Assembly: GCA_000509105.1 (NCBI GenBank)
Contig: BAIF02000074.1
Coordinates: forward strand, 1-64,000
From: Clostridiales bacterium VE202-21
Lineage (GTDB): Bacteria; Bacillota; Clostridia; Lachnospirales; Lachnospiraceae
Direction of reading: 5' to 3'
Length of the DNA: 64,000 nt
The position numbers and the translations under genes are program-made. Under the pieces are notes generated by a model that saw only the letters and a list, made by a program, of their open reading frames with translations, had not been told where the DNA came from and made no database searches. This document shows positions 45,191 to 54,235 of this stretch, piece by piece (position 1 is the first letter of the stretch; each line of letters opens with the position of its first letter).

Positions 45191-46561
45191 TTAATCCCAT
45201 GCCATTTCCGGATCTGGAAGGTAAGATTCAGCAAACGGATAACTAACACGAGTAATATTCATCAAATGCACGTGGCTGAAGTTACCGCTGAAGCTATTAT
45301 TTCCCCATGAACCACATCCCAATGTAGTTGTCGGAGTAAATCCGTTTTTCGGGCTGCCGCCACCGGTTGTTCCTGAAGCCTGATTTACTACCACACGAGA
45401 TACAGAACACTGGATTGCAGCGTATTCAACATGTTCAGGAGTATTTGAGTGAACCGCAATACTGTGACCTTTTCCTTCAAATTCAAGGTTCTCTACCATA
45501 TAACCTATACCTTCTTCAAATGTGTCATACGGGAGAACTGCAAGAACAGGACACAGTTTTTCACGGCAAAGCTGTTCCGCAGAACCGGCAGTCTCAGCTT
45601 TGACAACGATAGCACGAGTACCTTCCGGAACATCTATACCAATTACTTTTCCAATATCGGATGCGCTTAATCCTACTACATCACGATTAAGAGGTCCGCA
45701 CTCTGGGAAGATACCATCTCTGATCTTCTGTACCTGATCAGCATCATCTATATAGAAACCACCGTGATTTTTGATTTCCTCAATAAATGCATCATATTTT
45801 TCGCGAGGAACAAATACGGTCTGTTCGCCGAGGCAGATAAGACCGTTGTCAAAGCTGCGGCCAATTAAGACCTTTTCAGCAGCATCTGCTAAATCAACAT
45901 CTTCATCAATGATACATTGAACATTTCCCTGTCCAACCCCCAGTGATGGTTTACCGCTTGAATAAGCTGCTTTTACCATACTCGGTCCGCCGGTAGCTAC
46001 AACAATATCAGCTGAGCTCATCAGCTTTGCGCTTTCTTCAACAGAAATATTCTCAAGGGTAAGAACCAGATCTTTTGGAAGATCCAGTTTCTCCAGTTCC
46101 TGTTGGAACATTGATACAAGGAGCTGTGTACATTTAACAGCTCTTGGATGTGGAGCAAAAATTACAGAGTTTCTTGTTTTCAAAGCAAATGCGGCATTAC
46201 ACATAGGTGTGACAACAGGATTGGTAGAGGGGATAATGGCAGCTACTACACCCATTGGTTTTGCGATTTCAAGAACATTAAGATCTTCGTGCTTTGCGAT
46301 AATCCCTACTGTTTTTTTGTTTTTGATACTTTGCCAGATTAAGGAGGATTTCATACGACATTTTGTGATTTTATCGTTTATATCTCCCATTCTGGTTTCT
46401 TCAGCAGCCATTGGACCAAGCATTTCTGCGTTGTCATACACGATTTTACAAATTGCACGAGCAGCGGCGTCAGCTTGTTCTTGTGATGTAAATTCGATCT
46501 GAGCCTGTGCTTCTTTAGAGCGCCTTACTAATTCGTCTACAGTTGTTAATATGTTCTCCAT
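45191..46561 (-). CDS. CoA-acylating aldehyde dehydrogenase 2
   Basis: A 456-residue paralogue of the protein at 7835, with catalytic Cys ~243 in FDNGLICLGEQTVF, PSTNPVVTPMCNA and GTTGGGSPKNGF. Start ATG 46561 has AAAGGAG upstream; 17 more in-frame codons precede it but lack a ribosome site. It heads the minus-strand operon divergent from GRE 2 and supplies acyl-CoA to the SucCD-like ligase. Confidence 0.87.
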   Translation of the reverse strand: MENILTTVDELVRRSKEAQAQIEFTSQEQADAAARAICKIVYDNAEMLGPMAAEETRMGDINDKITKCRMKSSLIWQSIKNKKTVGIIAKHEDLNVLEIAKPMGVVAAIIPSTNPVVTPMCNAAFALKTRNSVIFAPHPRAVKCTQLLVSMFQQELEKLDLPKDLVLTLENISVEESAKLMSSADIVVATGGPSMVKAAYSSGKPSLGVGQGNVQCIIDEDVDLADAAEKVLIGRSFDNGLICLGEQTVFVPREKYDAFIEEIKNHGGFYIDDADQVQKIRDGIFPECGPLNRDVVGLSASDIGKVIGIDVPEGTRAIVVKAETAGSAEQLCREKLCPVLAVLPYDTFEEGIGYMVENLEFEGKGHSIAVHSNTPEHVEYAAIQCSVSRVVVNQASGTTGGGSPKNGFTPTTTLGCGSWGNNSFSGNFSHVHLMNITRVSYPFAESYLPDPEMAWD

Positions 46562-47006
46562 TTTTCTAACTCCTTTAACTGAAATATTTGTTTGTTGAAT
46601 AGTTCCATTCACATTCCGGCGGTGTTTTTTTAACGTACCGCTGGAAATAAAATCGTTACATAAAAAATAACATACAAACCCTGGAAATGTGAAATAGAAT
46701 TATACAATATGTACATATAACAAAAAATTATAAACAGGCCGAACAACACATCCATATAACAAAAAGGTGAATGGTATTTTATAGATGTGAAGAAAATAGT
46801 GTACAATCCATCTAAAAACAAATGACAAATCAGCTGAAAATCATCAGATTGATATAAAGAAAGGAAAATACATAATATTTTGTTATGAAAAGGTATCATA
46901 TATTAATATTTCAAATTTGTATATGGAGTATGTTAATCTTATAACAAGAAAAGAACAAAAAATCACGTGATGAAGATGAAATTAAAAATTCAAGGAGGAC
47001 TATTTT
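46562..47006. promoter_or_regulatory. Divergent promoter region of GRE locus 2 with spaced repeats
   Basis: A 445-bp AT-rich region between the dehydrogenase and GRE 2. CTGGAAAT recurs at 46641 and 46681 (40 bp apart). CATATAACAAAAA recurs at 46714 and 46753 (39 bp apart), with an inverted TTTTGTTATG at 46878-46887. The ~40-bp spacing suggests regulator sites on one DNA face. None of the CCGGTATACCGG operators of locus 1 occur, so control differs. Confidence 0.4.
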
Positions 47007-49487
47007 ATGAAAGTTCAACACACTAATGCAAGCGGAATACATCCGTATGATTATTCTTACTGTCTTGGATATCAGGTAAATCATGAAGAGTGGTCGCCAT
47101 TTCCGAGAGTAAATCGTCTAAGAAAAACATTTTTGGAAAGACCTTATGATATTGATATTGACAGAATGAAACTGGTAACAGAATCTTATAAAGAGCATGA
47201 AGGTGCCAGCCGTAAAATGCAATGTGCATATGCATTTGATAAAATCCTGACAAATATTCCGTTGTATATTTATGACGAAGATCTTATCGTAGGTGAAATT
47301 GCAGCGCCTGCAAAGGCAGCTCCGGTTTATCCGGAATTTTCAGTTGAATGGCTTATTGATGAGGTTTTACATTTCCCATTTGAAGAGCGTGCACATGATC
47401 AGTTTTACATTAGAAACGATGAGGATCGTAAAGAGATTGTAGAGATTGCTGAATACTGGAGAGGTAAAACAGTTGACGATTTGATTAATTCAAGATTGAC
47501 TGAGGATCAGTTAAAAGGATCTGAAGCAGGTGCGAAAGTTTATGTGACAAACGATTATCATTATGCAGGTGTCGGTCATACAGAAGTTGATTATGAAATG
47601 TTAATGAAACTTGGATACGATGGTATTCAGGCAAAAGCAAAAGATGCTTTGGCAAAATTAACTGAAAGTGACGAAGATTACGAAGAAAGAAAAGACTTCC
47701 TTACAGCTATGGTTATGATGCTTGATTCAGTAAAGAAGTATATCAACAGATATGCAGTACTTGCTGAAGAAATGGCTGGGAAAACAGAGGATGAGAACAG
47801 AAAGAAAGAGCTTGAAACAATGGCAGCAAACTGTCGTCAGATTGCCGGTGGAGCACCGCAGACATTCTGGCAGGCAGTACAGTTGTTCAATCTGGCAACT
47901 ACATTGATTCAGATTGAAGGTAACGGACATTCTATTTCTTACGGACGTATGGACCAGTGGTTAAATCCATTCTATGAGGCAGATATGAAGAATAAGACAA
48001 TTTCTAAAGAGTTTGCTCTTGAATTGATTGAAGTTCAGTATGTTAAGATGAATAATCCGACTAAGTTAAAAGATAAGAGTACCGTTGTCGTACGTAATGG
48101 TCGTGGATTTGGTGGCGAAAGTCTTGTTGTAGGAGGAGTTGATCGTGACGGAAATGATGCAACAAATGATCTGACAATGATGATGATCGAGGCTTCTGCT
48201 CATACACGTATGATGAATCCGTGGCTTTGCGTACGTATGCATGAAAATACACCGTACGAATTGAAAGTAAAGACAATTGAATGTATTCGTGCCGGATTTG
48301 GTCATCCAAAGGTATTCAATGACGGTCCTGCAATCAAAGCAATGCTTAATAAAGGACACACATTAGAAGAAGCAAGAGATTACAGCGTTGTTGGGTGTGT
48401 AGAGCCAAACCTTCCGGGGAAAGAAAATGGATGGCATGGCGCAGGATATATCAATTCAGCAAAGATTCTTGAACTGGCATTGAATAATGGACGTCTTATG
48501 CACATGGAAGGACAGCTTGGACCGGACTACGGAAGTTTGCGTACATACAAAACATTTGATGAAGTACTTGAAGCAGTTGACAAGCAGTTTGCTTATTGGT
48601 GTGAACAAATCAGAGGAAGCAATGATGTAATTGATGTGGCTCACCGTGAGTGTAAACCACTTCCGTATATTTCTTCGCTGTTCGAAGACTGTATCGAAAG
48701 AGGAAAATGTATCACAGAAGGTGGAGCAAAATACAATTTTACAGCACCACAGGCAGCTGGTATTGCAACATGCGCAGATTCTCTCGCTACAATTAAACAG
48801 CTGATGTTTGAAGAAAAATCCGTTACAGGAGACGAGTTACTGCAGGCAATATACGATAACTGGGAAGGTCATGAACAGTTATATGCGTTGGTAAACAGTA
48901 CAAAAGTTCATCACTATGGTAATGATGATGATTATGCAGATGAGTTGTTCCGCTTCATATACGAAAGTTTCTGCAGAAACCTTAATGTTGGTGAAAACCC
49001 GCGTGGTGGTTCTTACATTCCTGGTGTTTACACAGTAAATGCAAACGTAGGTCTTGGTCTTGCAACAAATGCGTCACTGGACGGACGTAAAAAAGGTGAG
49101 CCGTTGTCAGATAATATGGGACCGGTACATACTATTGGTGGTTCACATGACGTGTCAGGACCAACAGCACTTATCAGTTCGGTTTCAAAAGTTGATCATA
49201 GCTTGGCTATGAACGGAACATTGTTAAATGTACGTTTCCCAGAAGAGGCTGTATCAGGTGTTGAGGGAAGGGACAATCTTGTAAGTTTTGTTGATGAATA
49301 TCTTGACAAAGCGGGTATGCATGTACAGTTCAACATTATGAGTGCGGATAAGATGAGAAAAGCACAGAAGAATCCAGAAAATTACAAAGATATGCTTGTT
49401 CGTGTTGCCGGATATAGTGCATATTTCGTAGAGCTGGGAACACCGCTCCAGAATGATTTGATTGACCGTACAGAGTTCCATTTCTAA
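47007..49487 (+). CDS. Glycyl radical enzyme 2 (sulfonate dehydratase/lyase type), intact
   Basis: An 826-residue GRE with the full set of catalytic residues: Cys464 and Glu466 (VVGCVEP) and radical Gly802 (RVAGYSAYF). CxE marks the eliminase/dehydratase/C-S-lyase branch rather than formate acetyltransferase. It is roughly 60% identical by eye to GRE 1 over the aligned N-terminus. A visible difference lies before the conserved GH: HYAGVGH here (His185) against RFGGIGH in GRE 1 (Arg187). The context again pairs it with TauE, activase, acylating dehydrogenase, SucCD-like ligase and iron dehydrogenase. DHPS or a related sulfonate is the leading substrate guess; the APC permease downstream leaves room for a different one. 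AAGGAGG precedes the ATG. Confidence 0.92.
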   Translation: MKVQHTNASGIHPYDYSYCLGYQVNHEEWSPFPRVNRLRKTFLERPYDIDIDRMKLVTESYKEHEGASRKMQCAYAFDKILTNIPLYIYDEDLIVGEIAAPAKAAPVYPEFSVEWLIDEVLHFPFEERAHDQFYIRNDEDRKEIVEIAEYWRGKTVDDLINSRLTEDQLKGSEAGAKVYVTNDYHYAGVGHTEVDYEMLMKLGYDGIQAKAKDALAKLTESDEDYEERKDFLTAMVMMLDSVKKYINRYAVLAEEMAGKTEDENRKKELETMAANCRQIAGGAPQTFWQAVQLFNLATTLIQIEGNGHSISYGRMDQWLNPFYEADMKNKTISKEFALELIEVQYVKMNNPTKLKDKSTVVVRNGRGFGGESLVVGGVDRDGNDATNDLTMMMIEASAHTRMMNPWLCVRMHENTPYELKVKTIECIRAGFGHPKVFNDGPAIKAMLNKGHTLEEARDYSVVGCVEPNLPGKENGWHGAGYINSAKILELALNNGRLMHMEGQLGPDYGSLRTYKTFDEVLEAVDKQFAYWCEQIRGSNDVIDVAHRECKPLPYISSLFEDCIERGKCITEGGAKYNFTAPQAAGIATCADSLATIKQLMFEEKSVTGDELLQAIYDNWEGHEQLYALVNSTKVHHYGNDDDYADELFRFIYESFCRNLNVGENPRGGSYIPGVYTVNANVGLGLATNASLDGRKKGEPLSDNMGPVHTIGGSHDVSGPTALISSVSKVDHSLAMNGTLLNVRFPEEAVSGVEGRDNLVSFVDEYLDKAGMHVQFNIMSADKMRKAQKNPENYKDMLVRVAGYSAYFVELGTPLQNDLIDRTEFHF

Positions 49488-49511
49488 TCTTAAGAAAATG
49501 AAAATTTAAAA

Positions 49512-49541
49512 ATCCAAGAGCCTGAGTTCAGGCTCTTGGAT
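49512..49541 (+). other. Strong intercistronic hairpin after GRE 2
   Basis: ATCCAAGAGCCTGA (49512-49525) and TCAGGCTCTTGGAT (49528-49541) form a perfect 14-bp stem. It lies between GRE 2 and its exporter without a T-tract. It probably protects or caps the GRE message, as the hairpin at 5392-5450 may do for GRE 1. Confidence 0.6.
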
Positions 49542-49578
49542 CCTATAAAATATAAAGGATGAATGAGGAGAAAAAATC

Positions 49579-50364
49579 ATGGTATTCGAGACGGGTTTTA
49601 TATTATTAGCGATAATTCAGATATTTGGTTTTTTTGTTGAAGGAAGTGCAGGATTTGGTTCTACAGTTATTTCAGCACCATTTGCTACCAGTATTTTGGG
49701 TATCGAAACAGGAGTTCCTTTTGGAACAATTATGTCAACAATTTTCGTTGTAGGTTTAACTCTTAAATCTTTGAAGAATATTTCATGGAAAGATCTTGGG
49801 AAAATTTTAGTGGCATGTCTTCCGGGATTATTTTTGGGACAGTACTTGTTTTATATTATTGATCCTAACGTTGCTAAAGTTGGTATCGGTTTAGTGGTTA
49901 CTTTAATTGCAGCATTTAAGATATATCAGAATATAGTAAGTCCTTTAGTACTTAAGAAAGTGAAAAGTGGAGATGAAGTAGACACTCTTCCTAAAAAAGT
50001 TTTCCGTTATTCATGTTTGATTATCGGTGGTGTTGTACATGGTGCATTTAATATCGGCGGACCGCTGATTACGGTGTATACGCTTGAAGCAGTAAAAGAT
50101 AAAATCAGATTCCGTAATACAATGATTGCTTTGTGGGCAACATTAGACATATTGAACTCAATTAATCAGTTCCGTAATGGTGCATGGACGCCTTATTTGT
50201 GGAGTGCCGTATTAGTCTGCGTGCCATTTGCAGCGGTAGGTTTCATTTTAGGCATTAAGTTCTTGGATAAAATTAATAGAGAACAGTTTTTGCGTTTCGT
50301 ATATGTTGTTCTTTTAGCGGTAGGATTAAACACATTAATTCGTAGTTTGTTGGTATTTATGTAA
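49579..50364 (+). CDS. TauE/SafE-family anion exporter 2
   Basis: A 261-residue membrane protein, close to the exporter at 5476 (shared FFVEGSAGFGSTVISAP, HGAFNIGGPLITVYTLEAVKDK). GAGGAG precedes the ATG. It sits directly after GRE 2, repeating the GRE-TauE adjacency of locus 1, and is likely to export the sulfonated end product or sulfite. Confidence 0.86.
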   Translation: MVFETGFILLAIIQIFGFFVEGSAGFGSTVISAPFATSILGIETGVPFGTIMSTIFVVGLTLKSLKNISWKDLGKILVACLPGLFLGQYLFYIIDPNVAKVGIGLVVTLIAAFKIYQNIVSPLVLKKVKSGDEVDTLPKKVFRYSCLIIGGVVHGAFNIGGPLITVYTLEAVKDKIRFRNTMIALWATLDILNSINQFRNGAWTPYLWSAVLVCVPFAAVGFILGIKFLDKINREQFLRFVYVVLLAVGLNTLIRSLLVFM

Positions 50365-50399
50365 ACCTGAAGGTATGTAGAGAGAGGAAGTGGAATGTT

Positions 50400-51347
50400 A
50401 TGGTAAAAGGAATTGTATTTAATGTTCAGCGATTTACGATTCATGACGGTCCAGGCATTCGAACAGAATTATTTTTAAAGGGATGTCCCCTGAGATGTGA
50501 GTGGTGCAGTAATCCTGAAAGCTGGCATCGTAATATAGAAGTAGGCATTTACGCAAGTAAATGTATTTCCAAGGAAAAATGCGGTGCATGTGAAAATGTA
50601 TGTCCGGTGGAAGGTGCAATAAACTTTGAAAATGGAATAATTGAGTCCATCGATAGAGATGTATGTACAAATTGTATGAAATGCTATAATAGTTGTCCGG
50701 CAGAAGCGATTAAGGCCTGGGGAAAGATGATGACAGTAGAAGAATGCATGGAAATCACCAGAAAGGACAGAGGCTTTTATGATAAATCAGGCGGTGGTGT
50801 GACTGTTTCCGGTGGAGATCCGTTTGTTCAGAGTGATTTTGTTATGGAATTATTCAAAGCATGCAAACAGGAGAACATTCAGACATGTATTGAATCGACG
50901 TTTTATGCGAAATGGGAACAGATAGAAAAGGTGTTGCCATACACAGATCTTATCATTTCGGATATAAAGCATATGAACTCGGAAATACATAAGAAACATA
51001 CGGGGGTTGATAATCATTTGATTTTAGAAAATCTGCAGAAGCTTGCAAATGACGGAAGAGAAATGATTTTGAGAATACCTGTTATACCAAACGTAAATGA
51101 CGATATGGAAAATATAGAAAAGACAGCGGACTTTATTATTGATAAACTGAATGGTAATGTTAGGACCTTGCAGCTTTTGAGTTTTATGAGATTAGGTGAA
51201 GAAAAATATCAGTCTTTGGGAATTCCATATAAGATGGAGGAGTTGAAAATTGATAGAAAGACATTCCAAGATCATGTAAACCAAATTGCGCTTTATTTCA
51301 ATAATCGTGGAATTCACTGTCAGGTGGGCACTAAAGAAAAACAATGA
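50400..51347 (+). CDS. Glycyl radical enzyme activase 2 (radical SAM)
   Basis: A 315-residue activase. The radical-SAM cysteines are C29/C33/C36 (GCPLRCEWC). Two ferredoxin clusters follow (C55, C61, C64, C68; C89, C92, C95, C99), then SGGGVTVSGGDP. Unlike locus 1 it lies two genes after its GRE. If the GRE 1 activase is active, the two might cross-activate both enzymes. Confidence 0.92.
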   Translation: MVKGIVFNVQRFTIHDGPGIRTELFLKGCPLRCEWCSNPESWHRNIEVGIYASKCISKEKCGACENVCPVEGAINFENGIIESIDRDVCTNCMKCYNSCPAEAIKAWGKMMTVEECMEITRKDRGFYDKSGGGVTVSGGDPFVQSDFVMELFKACKQENIQTCIESTFYAKWEQIEKVLPYTDLIISDIKHMNSEIHKKHTGVDNHLILENLQKLANDGREMILRIPVIPNVNDDMENIEKTADFIIDKLNGNVRTLQLLSFMRLGEEKYQSLGIPYKMEELKIDRKTFQDHVNQIALYFNNRGIHCQVGTKEKQ

Positions 51348-51363
51348 AAATTGAGGTAGGACA

Positions 51364-52512
51364 ATGAAAAATTTTACTTTTAAGATACCCCAAAATATAG
51401 AATTTGGTGTAGGGAGTCTAAAAACACTTCCAGAAAAAATTCGGGCAGTTAAATCAGAACATGTACTTCTTGTTTCAGATCGCGGTTTGGAAGCAGTCGG
51501 AGTAGTTAAAAAAATCAGTAACATTATAGAAGCGCAAGGAATTGTATGTACACAATTTTTAGATGTCATAGCGAATCCTACAGTAGATATAGTAAATGAA
51601 GCAACACAATTATATAAAGATTCCGGAGCAGCAGCTATTGTTGCCTTAGGTGGTGGAAGTTCAATGGACGTTGCAAAAGCGGTAGGTGTACTAGCTATTT
51701 TTGGTGGAGAAATTACAGAATATGAAGGTTTTGATAATGTTCCGGGAAGCATTGTTCCGATAATTGCGATTCCTACAACTGCCGGAACCGGAAGTGAAGT
51801 AACAGCGTCAGCCGTTATCTCAGATGAAGCGAGAAATTATAAATTATCTGTAATCAGCTATGAACTTCTCCCGAAATATGCGATATTAGATCCCGAATTG
51901 ATAATGAGCTTGCCGGCTTCTATTGCTGCACCAACAGGCGTAGATGCGCTAATTCATGCAATCGAGGCATATTTGTCAACGAATGCATCTCCATTTACAG
52001 ATGCTATGGCAGAAAAGGCAATGGAATTGATTGGTAAAAATATTAGAAGATTTGTAGCAAACAGACAAGATGCTGAGGCGGCAAGTGCAATGATGATAGG
52101 ATGTACTTTTGCGGGAATTTCCTTTGCCTGGGCAAAGTTGGGAAATGTTCATGCAATGAGTCATCCGGTTAGTGCATATTATCATGTGGCACACGGTGTT
52201 GCCAATTCTATTTTGTTACCGGTTGTTCTTGAATTTAATGCATTAGCAGACAATGGCCGTTATAAAAAAATCTATGATTATATACATGAAACAAATAAGA
52301 ATGTAACTTCGTTTAAGGCGGAAATGTTAGTTGAAGAAGTAAAAAAATTGACAGCTCAGTTGAATATTCCACAGTCGCTGTCAGAAGTAGGTGTGACTGA
52401 AGAGTGCATTCAGGAAATGGCAGAGGATGCATTAAAGAGCGGAAATGTATTGGTGAATCCAAGACAAACAACATTGAGAGATTTAGTAGAGCTATATAAA
52501 AAAGCTTTATAA
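51364..52512 (+). CDS. Iron-containing alcohol dehydrogenase 2
   Basis: A 382-residue paralogue of the enzyme at 11377 (opening MKNFTFKIPQNIEFGVGSL; GGGSSMDVAKA; GTGSEVT; metal ligands in GVDALIHAIEAY, NVHAMSHPV and HVAHGVANS). It would reduce the aldehyde made by GRE 2. It starts 16 nt after the activase. Confidence 0.88.
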   Translation: MKNFTFKIPQNIEFGVGSLKTLPEKIRAVKSEHVLLVSDRGLEAVGVVKKISNIIEAQGIVCTQFLDVIANPTVDIVNEATQLYKDSGAAAIVALGGGSSMDVAKAVGVLAIFGGEITEYEGFDNVPGSIVPIIAIPTTAGTGSEVTASAVISDEARNYKLSVISYELLPKYAILDPELIMSLPASIAAPTGVDALIHAIEAYLSTNASPFTDAMAEKAMELIGKNIRRFVANRQDAEAASAMMIGCTFAGISFAWAKLGNVHAMSHPVSAYYHVAHGVANSILLPVVLEFNALADNGRYKKIYDYIHETNKNVTSFKAEMLVEEVKKLTAQLNIPQSLSEVGVTEECIQEMAEDALKSGNVLVNPRQTTLRDLVELYKKAL

Positions 52513-52553
52513 GATACAGAATAACAATGTAGCGAGAGTAGGATAATGTAAAA

Positions 52554-53966
52554 ATGAAAAAAGAAGAAAAGCTTGAGAAAAAATTTTCGCCTTTAAGTGT
52601 GTGGGCTCTTGCTTTTGGATGCATTATAGGTTGGGGCGCATTTGTAATGCCGGGTGAGACATTCCTTAGAAATGCAGGTCCGATGGGAACTCTTTTGGGA
52701 ATGGTGATATCCATAGTTATTATGGGTATAATTGCACTTAACTACAACTATATGGTTAACCGATATCCTTTGGCCGGAGGAGAGTTCAAATATACACGAA
52801 TTGTATTTGGAGGTAAGCATTCGTATATTTGTGCATGGTTTTTAGCGTTAGCATATATTTTACCTATCTCAATGAATTCTACAGCATTGGCACTAATTGG
52901 AAGAAATTTACTGAATAATGTATTTCAGGTTGGATTTCATTACAATGTTACCGGATATGAAGTATATTTGGGTGAAGTGCTGTTAGCTATTTTTGCGGTT
53001 TGTTTATTTGGTTATTTGTGTATAAGAGGCGTAGAGTTTGCAGGGCTGTTTCAGGTGATACTGACAATCATGCTTGTGTTCGGTGTTGTGGTTATTGGTG
53101 TGGGTGCTATCGTAAGTCCGAAGGCTTCATTAGAAAATTTATACCCATTATTTCCGGATACAACGAAAACATCTGTGTTATCTAGTATTTTTGCAATAAT
53201 TATTATATCACCATGGGCCTTCTTTGGATTTGATACGATTCCACAGGTTGCTGAAGAATTTAAATTTTCACCAAGAAAGACAAAGATGATAATGCTGTTT
53301 TCAATAGTCTTTGGCGGATTTGTATATAGCATTTTAAATACAGTGACAGCATCTGTAATACCGGATAACTATGGATCATGGGTTGAATATATAGAAGACG
53401 CAAGCAATTTAGATGGTTTGATTTCATTGCCAACGTTTTACGCTGCATATGAATTGCTTGGAAAAGCAGGAGTATTTTTTATAGGAATAGCAGTTCTGGC
53501 GGCTGTGTTGTCAGGAATTGTTGGTTTCTATATTGCTACCAGCCGTTTACTGTTTTCAATGTCGAGAGATGGTGTGATTCCGAAATGGTTTGGGGAAGTG
53601 GATTCGAAGTATAAAACACCTAGAAATGCAATTGTATTTTTGATTTTGATTTCAATAGCAGCACCGTTTTTCGGAAGAAATGCTTTGGGATGGTTAGTTG
53701 ATATGTCATCTTTAGGGGCATTAATTGGATATGGATATACGTCAGCGGCAACTATTAAATGTGCAAAGGAAGGTAAATCCATTACATTTTTGATAATGGG
53801 TTGGATTGGTGTTTGTTTAGCGGTCTTCTTTACGATATTATTATTGATTCCGATTCCGGGATTAAATTGTTCTCTAGGTAAAGAATCTTATATTTGTCTG
53901 ATTGCATGGACTATTTTAGGGATGTTTTTTTATATGAAGGAAAGGAAGAGAATAGATTTATCCTGA
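52554..53966 (+). CDS. APC-family permease
   Basis: A 470-residue transporter with about 12 helices and the APC amino acid/polyamine/organocation opening (LSVWALAFGCIIGWGAFVMPG), plus GGEFKYTRIVFGG and a mid-protein FFGFDTIPQVAEEF typical of the family. It is the last gene of the GRE 2 operon and takes the place of the SLC13-like permease in locus 1. It is the likely importer of the locus-2 substrate, and its family hints at an amino- or zwitterion-bearing compound or a sulfonate mimic of one. Confidence 0.83.
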   Translation: MKKEEKLEKKFSPLSVWALAFGCIIGWGAFVMPGETFLRNAGPMGTLLGMVISIVIMGIIALNYNYMVNRYPLAGGEFKYTRIVFGGKHSYICAWFLALAYILPISMNSTALALIGRNLLNNVFQVGFHYNVTGYEVYLGEVLLAIFAVCLFGYLCIRGVEFAGLFQVILTIMLVFGVVVIGVGAIVSPKASLENLYPLFPDTTKTSVLSSIFAIIIISPWAFFGFDTIPQVAEEFKFSPRKTKMIMLFSIVFGGFVYSILNTVTASVIPDNYGSWVEYIEDASNLDGLISLPTFYAAYELLGKAGVFFIGIAVLAAVLSGIVGFYIATSRLLFSMSRDGVIPKWFGEVDSKYKTPRNAIVFLILISIAAPFFGRNALGWLVDMSSLGALIGYGYTSAATIKCAKEGKSITFLIMGWIGVCLAVFFTILLLIPIPGLNCSLGKESYICLIAWTILGMFFYMKERKRIDLS

Positions 53967-53988
53967 ATTTTGATATGATATTATAATT

Positions 53989-54057
53989 AAGCTGGTATCA
54001 TGTGGATACCAGCTTCAGACTGTAGACAAAGTTGGTGCTGGGATTATTCCCAGCACC
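53989..54057. terminator. Two successive hairpins after the APC gene
   Basis: AAGCTGGTATC/GATACCAGCTT (53989-53999/54005-54015) and GGTGCTGGGA/TCCCAGCACC (54034-54043/54048-54057) are both perfect stems with 4-5-nt loops. They lie just past the APC stop and at the junction with mobile-element debris. They probably terminate the GRE 2 operon. Confidence 0.6.
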
Positions 54058-54235
54058 TCGTGATAACTAAACGGCAGGCTATTCAGCGTTTATCCAAGTA
54101 TCTTTTTAGAACTATCACGAACCGTCAATATATCCTTGTTTATAAGGCTTTGGCAGTTTTTTTCTTCTTGCAGGTCTACCGTGGAACTGGTCGTAATCTC
54201 TTGGGATTTCTTGAGAAAACAAGTTCTTCCACCGC

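Noticed and set aside
47007-49487. Firm naming of GRE 2 as isethionate sulfite-lyase (IslA)
   Set aside because: Acetaldehyde from isethionate would not need a SucCD-like ligase, and the residue before the GH motif is His; the substrate is left open.
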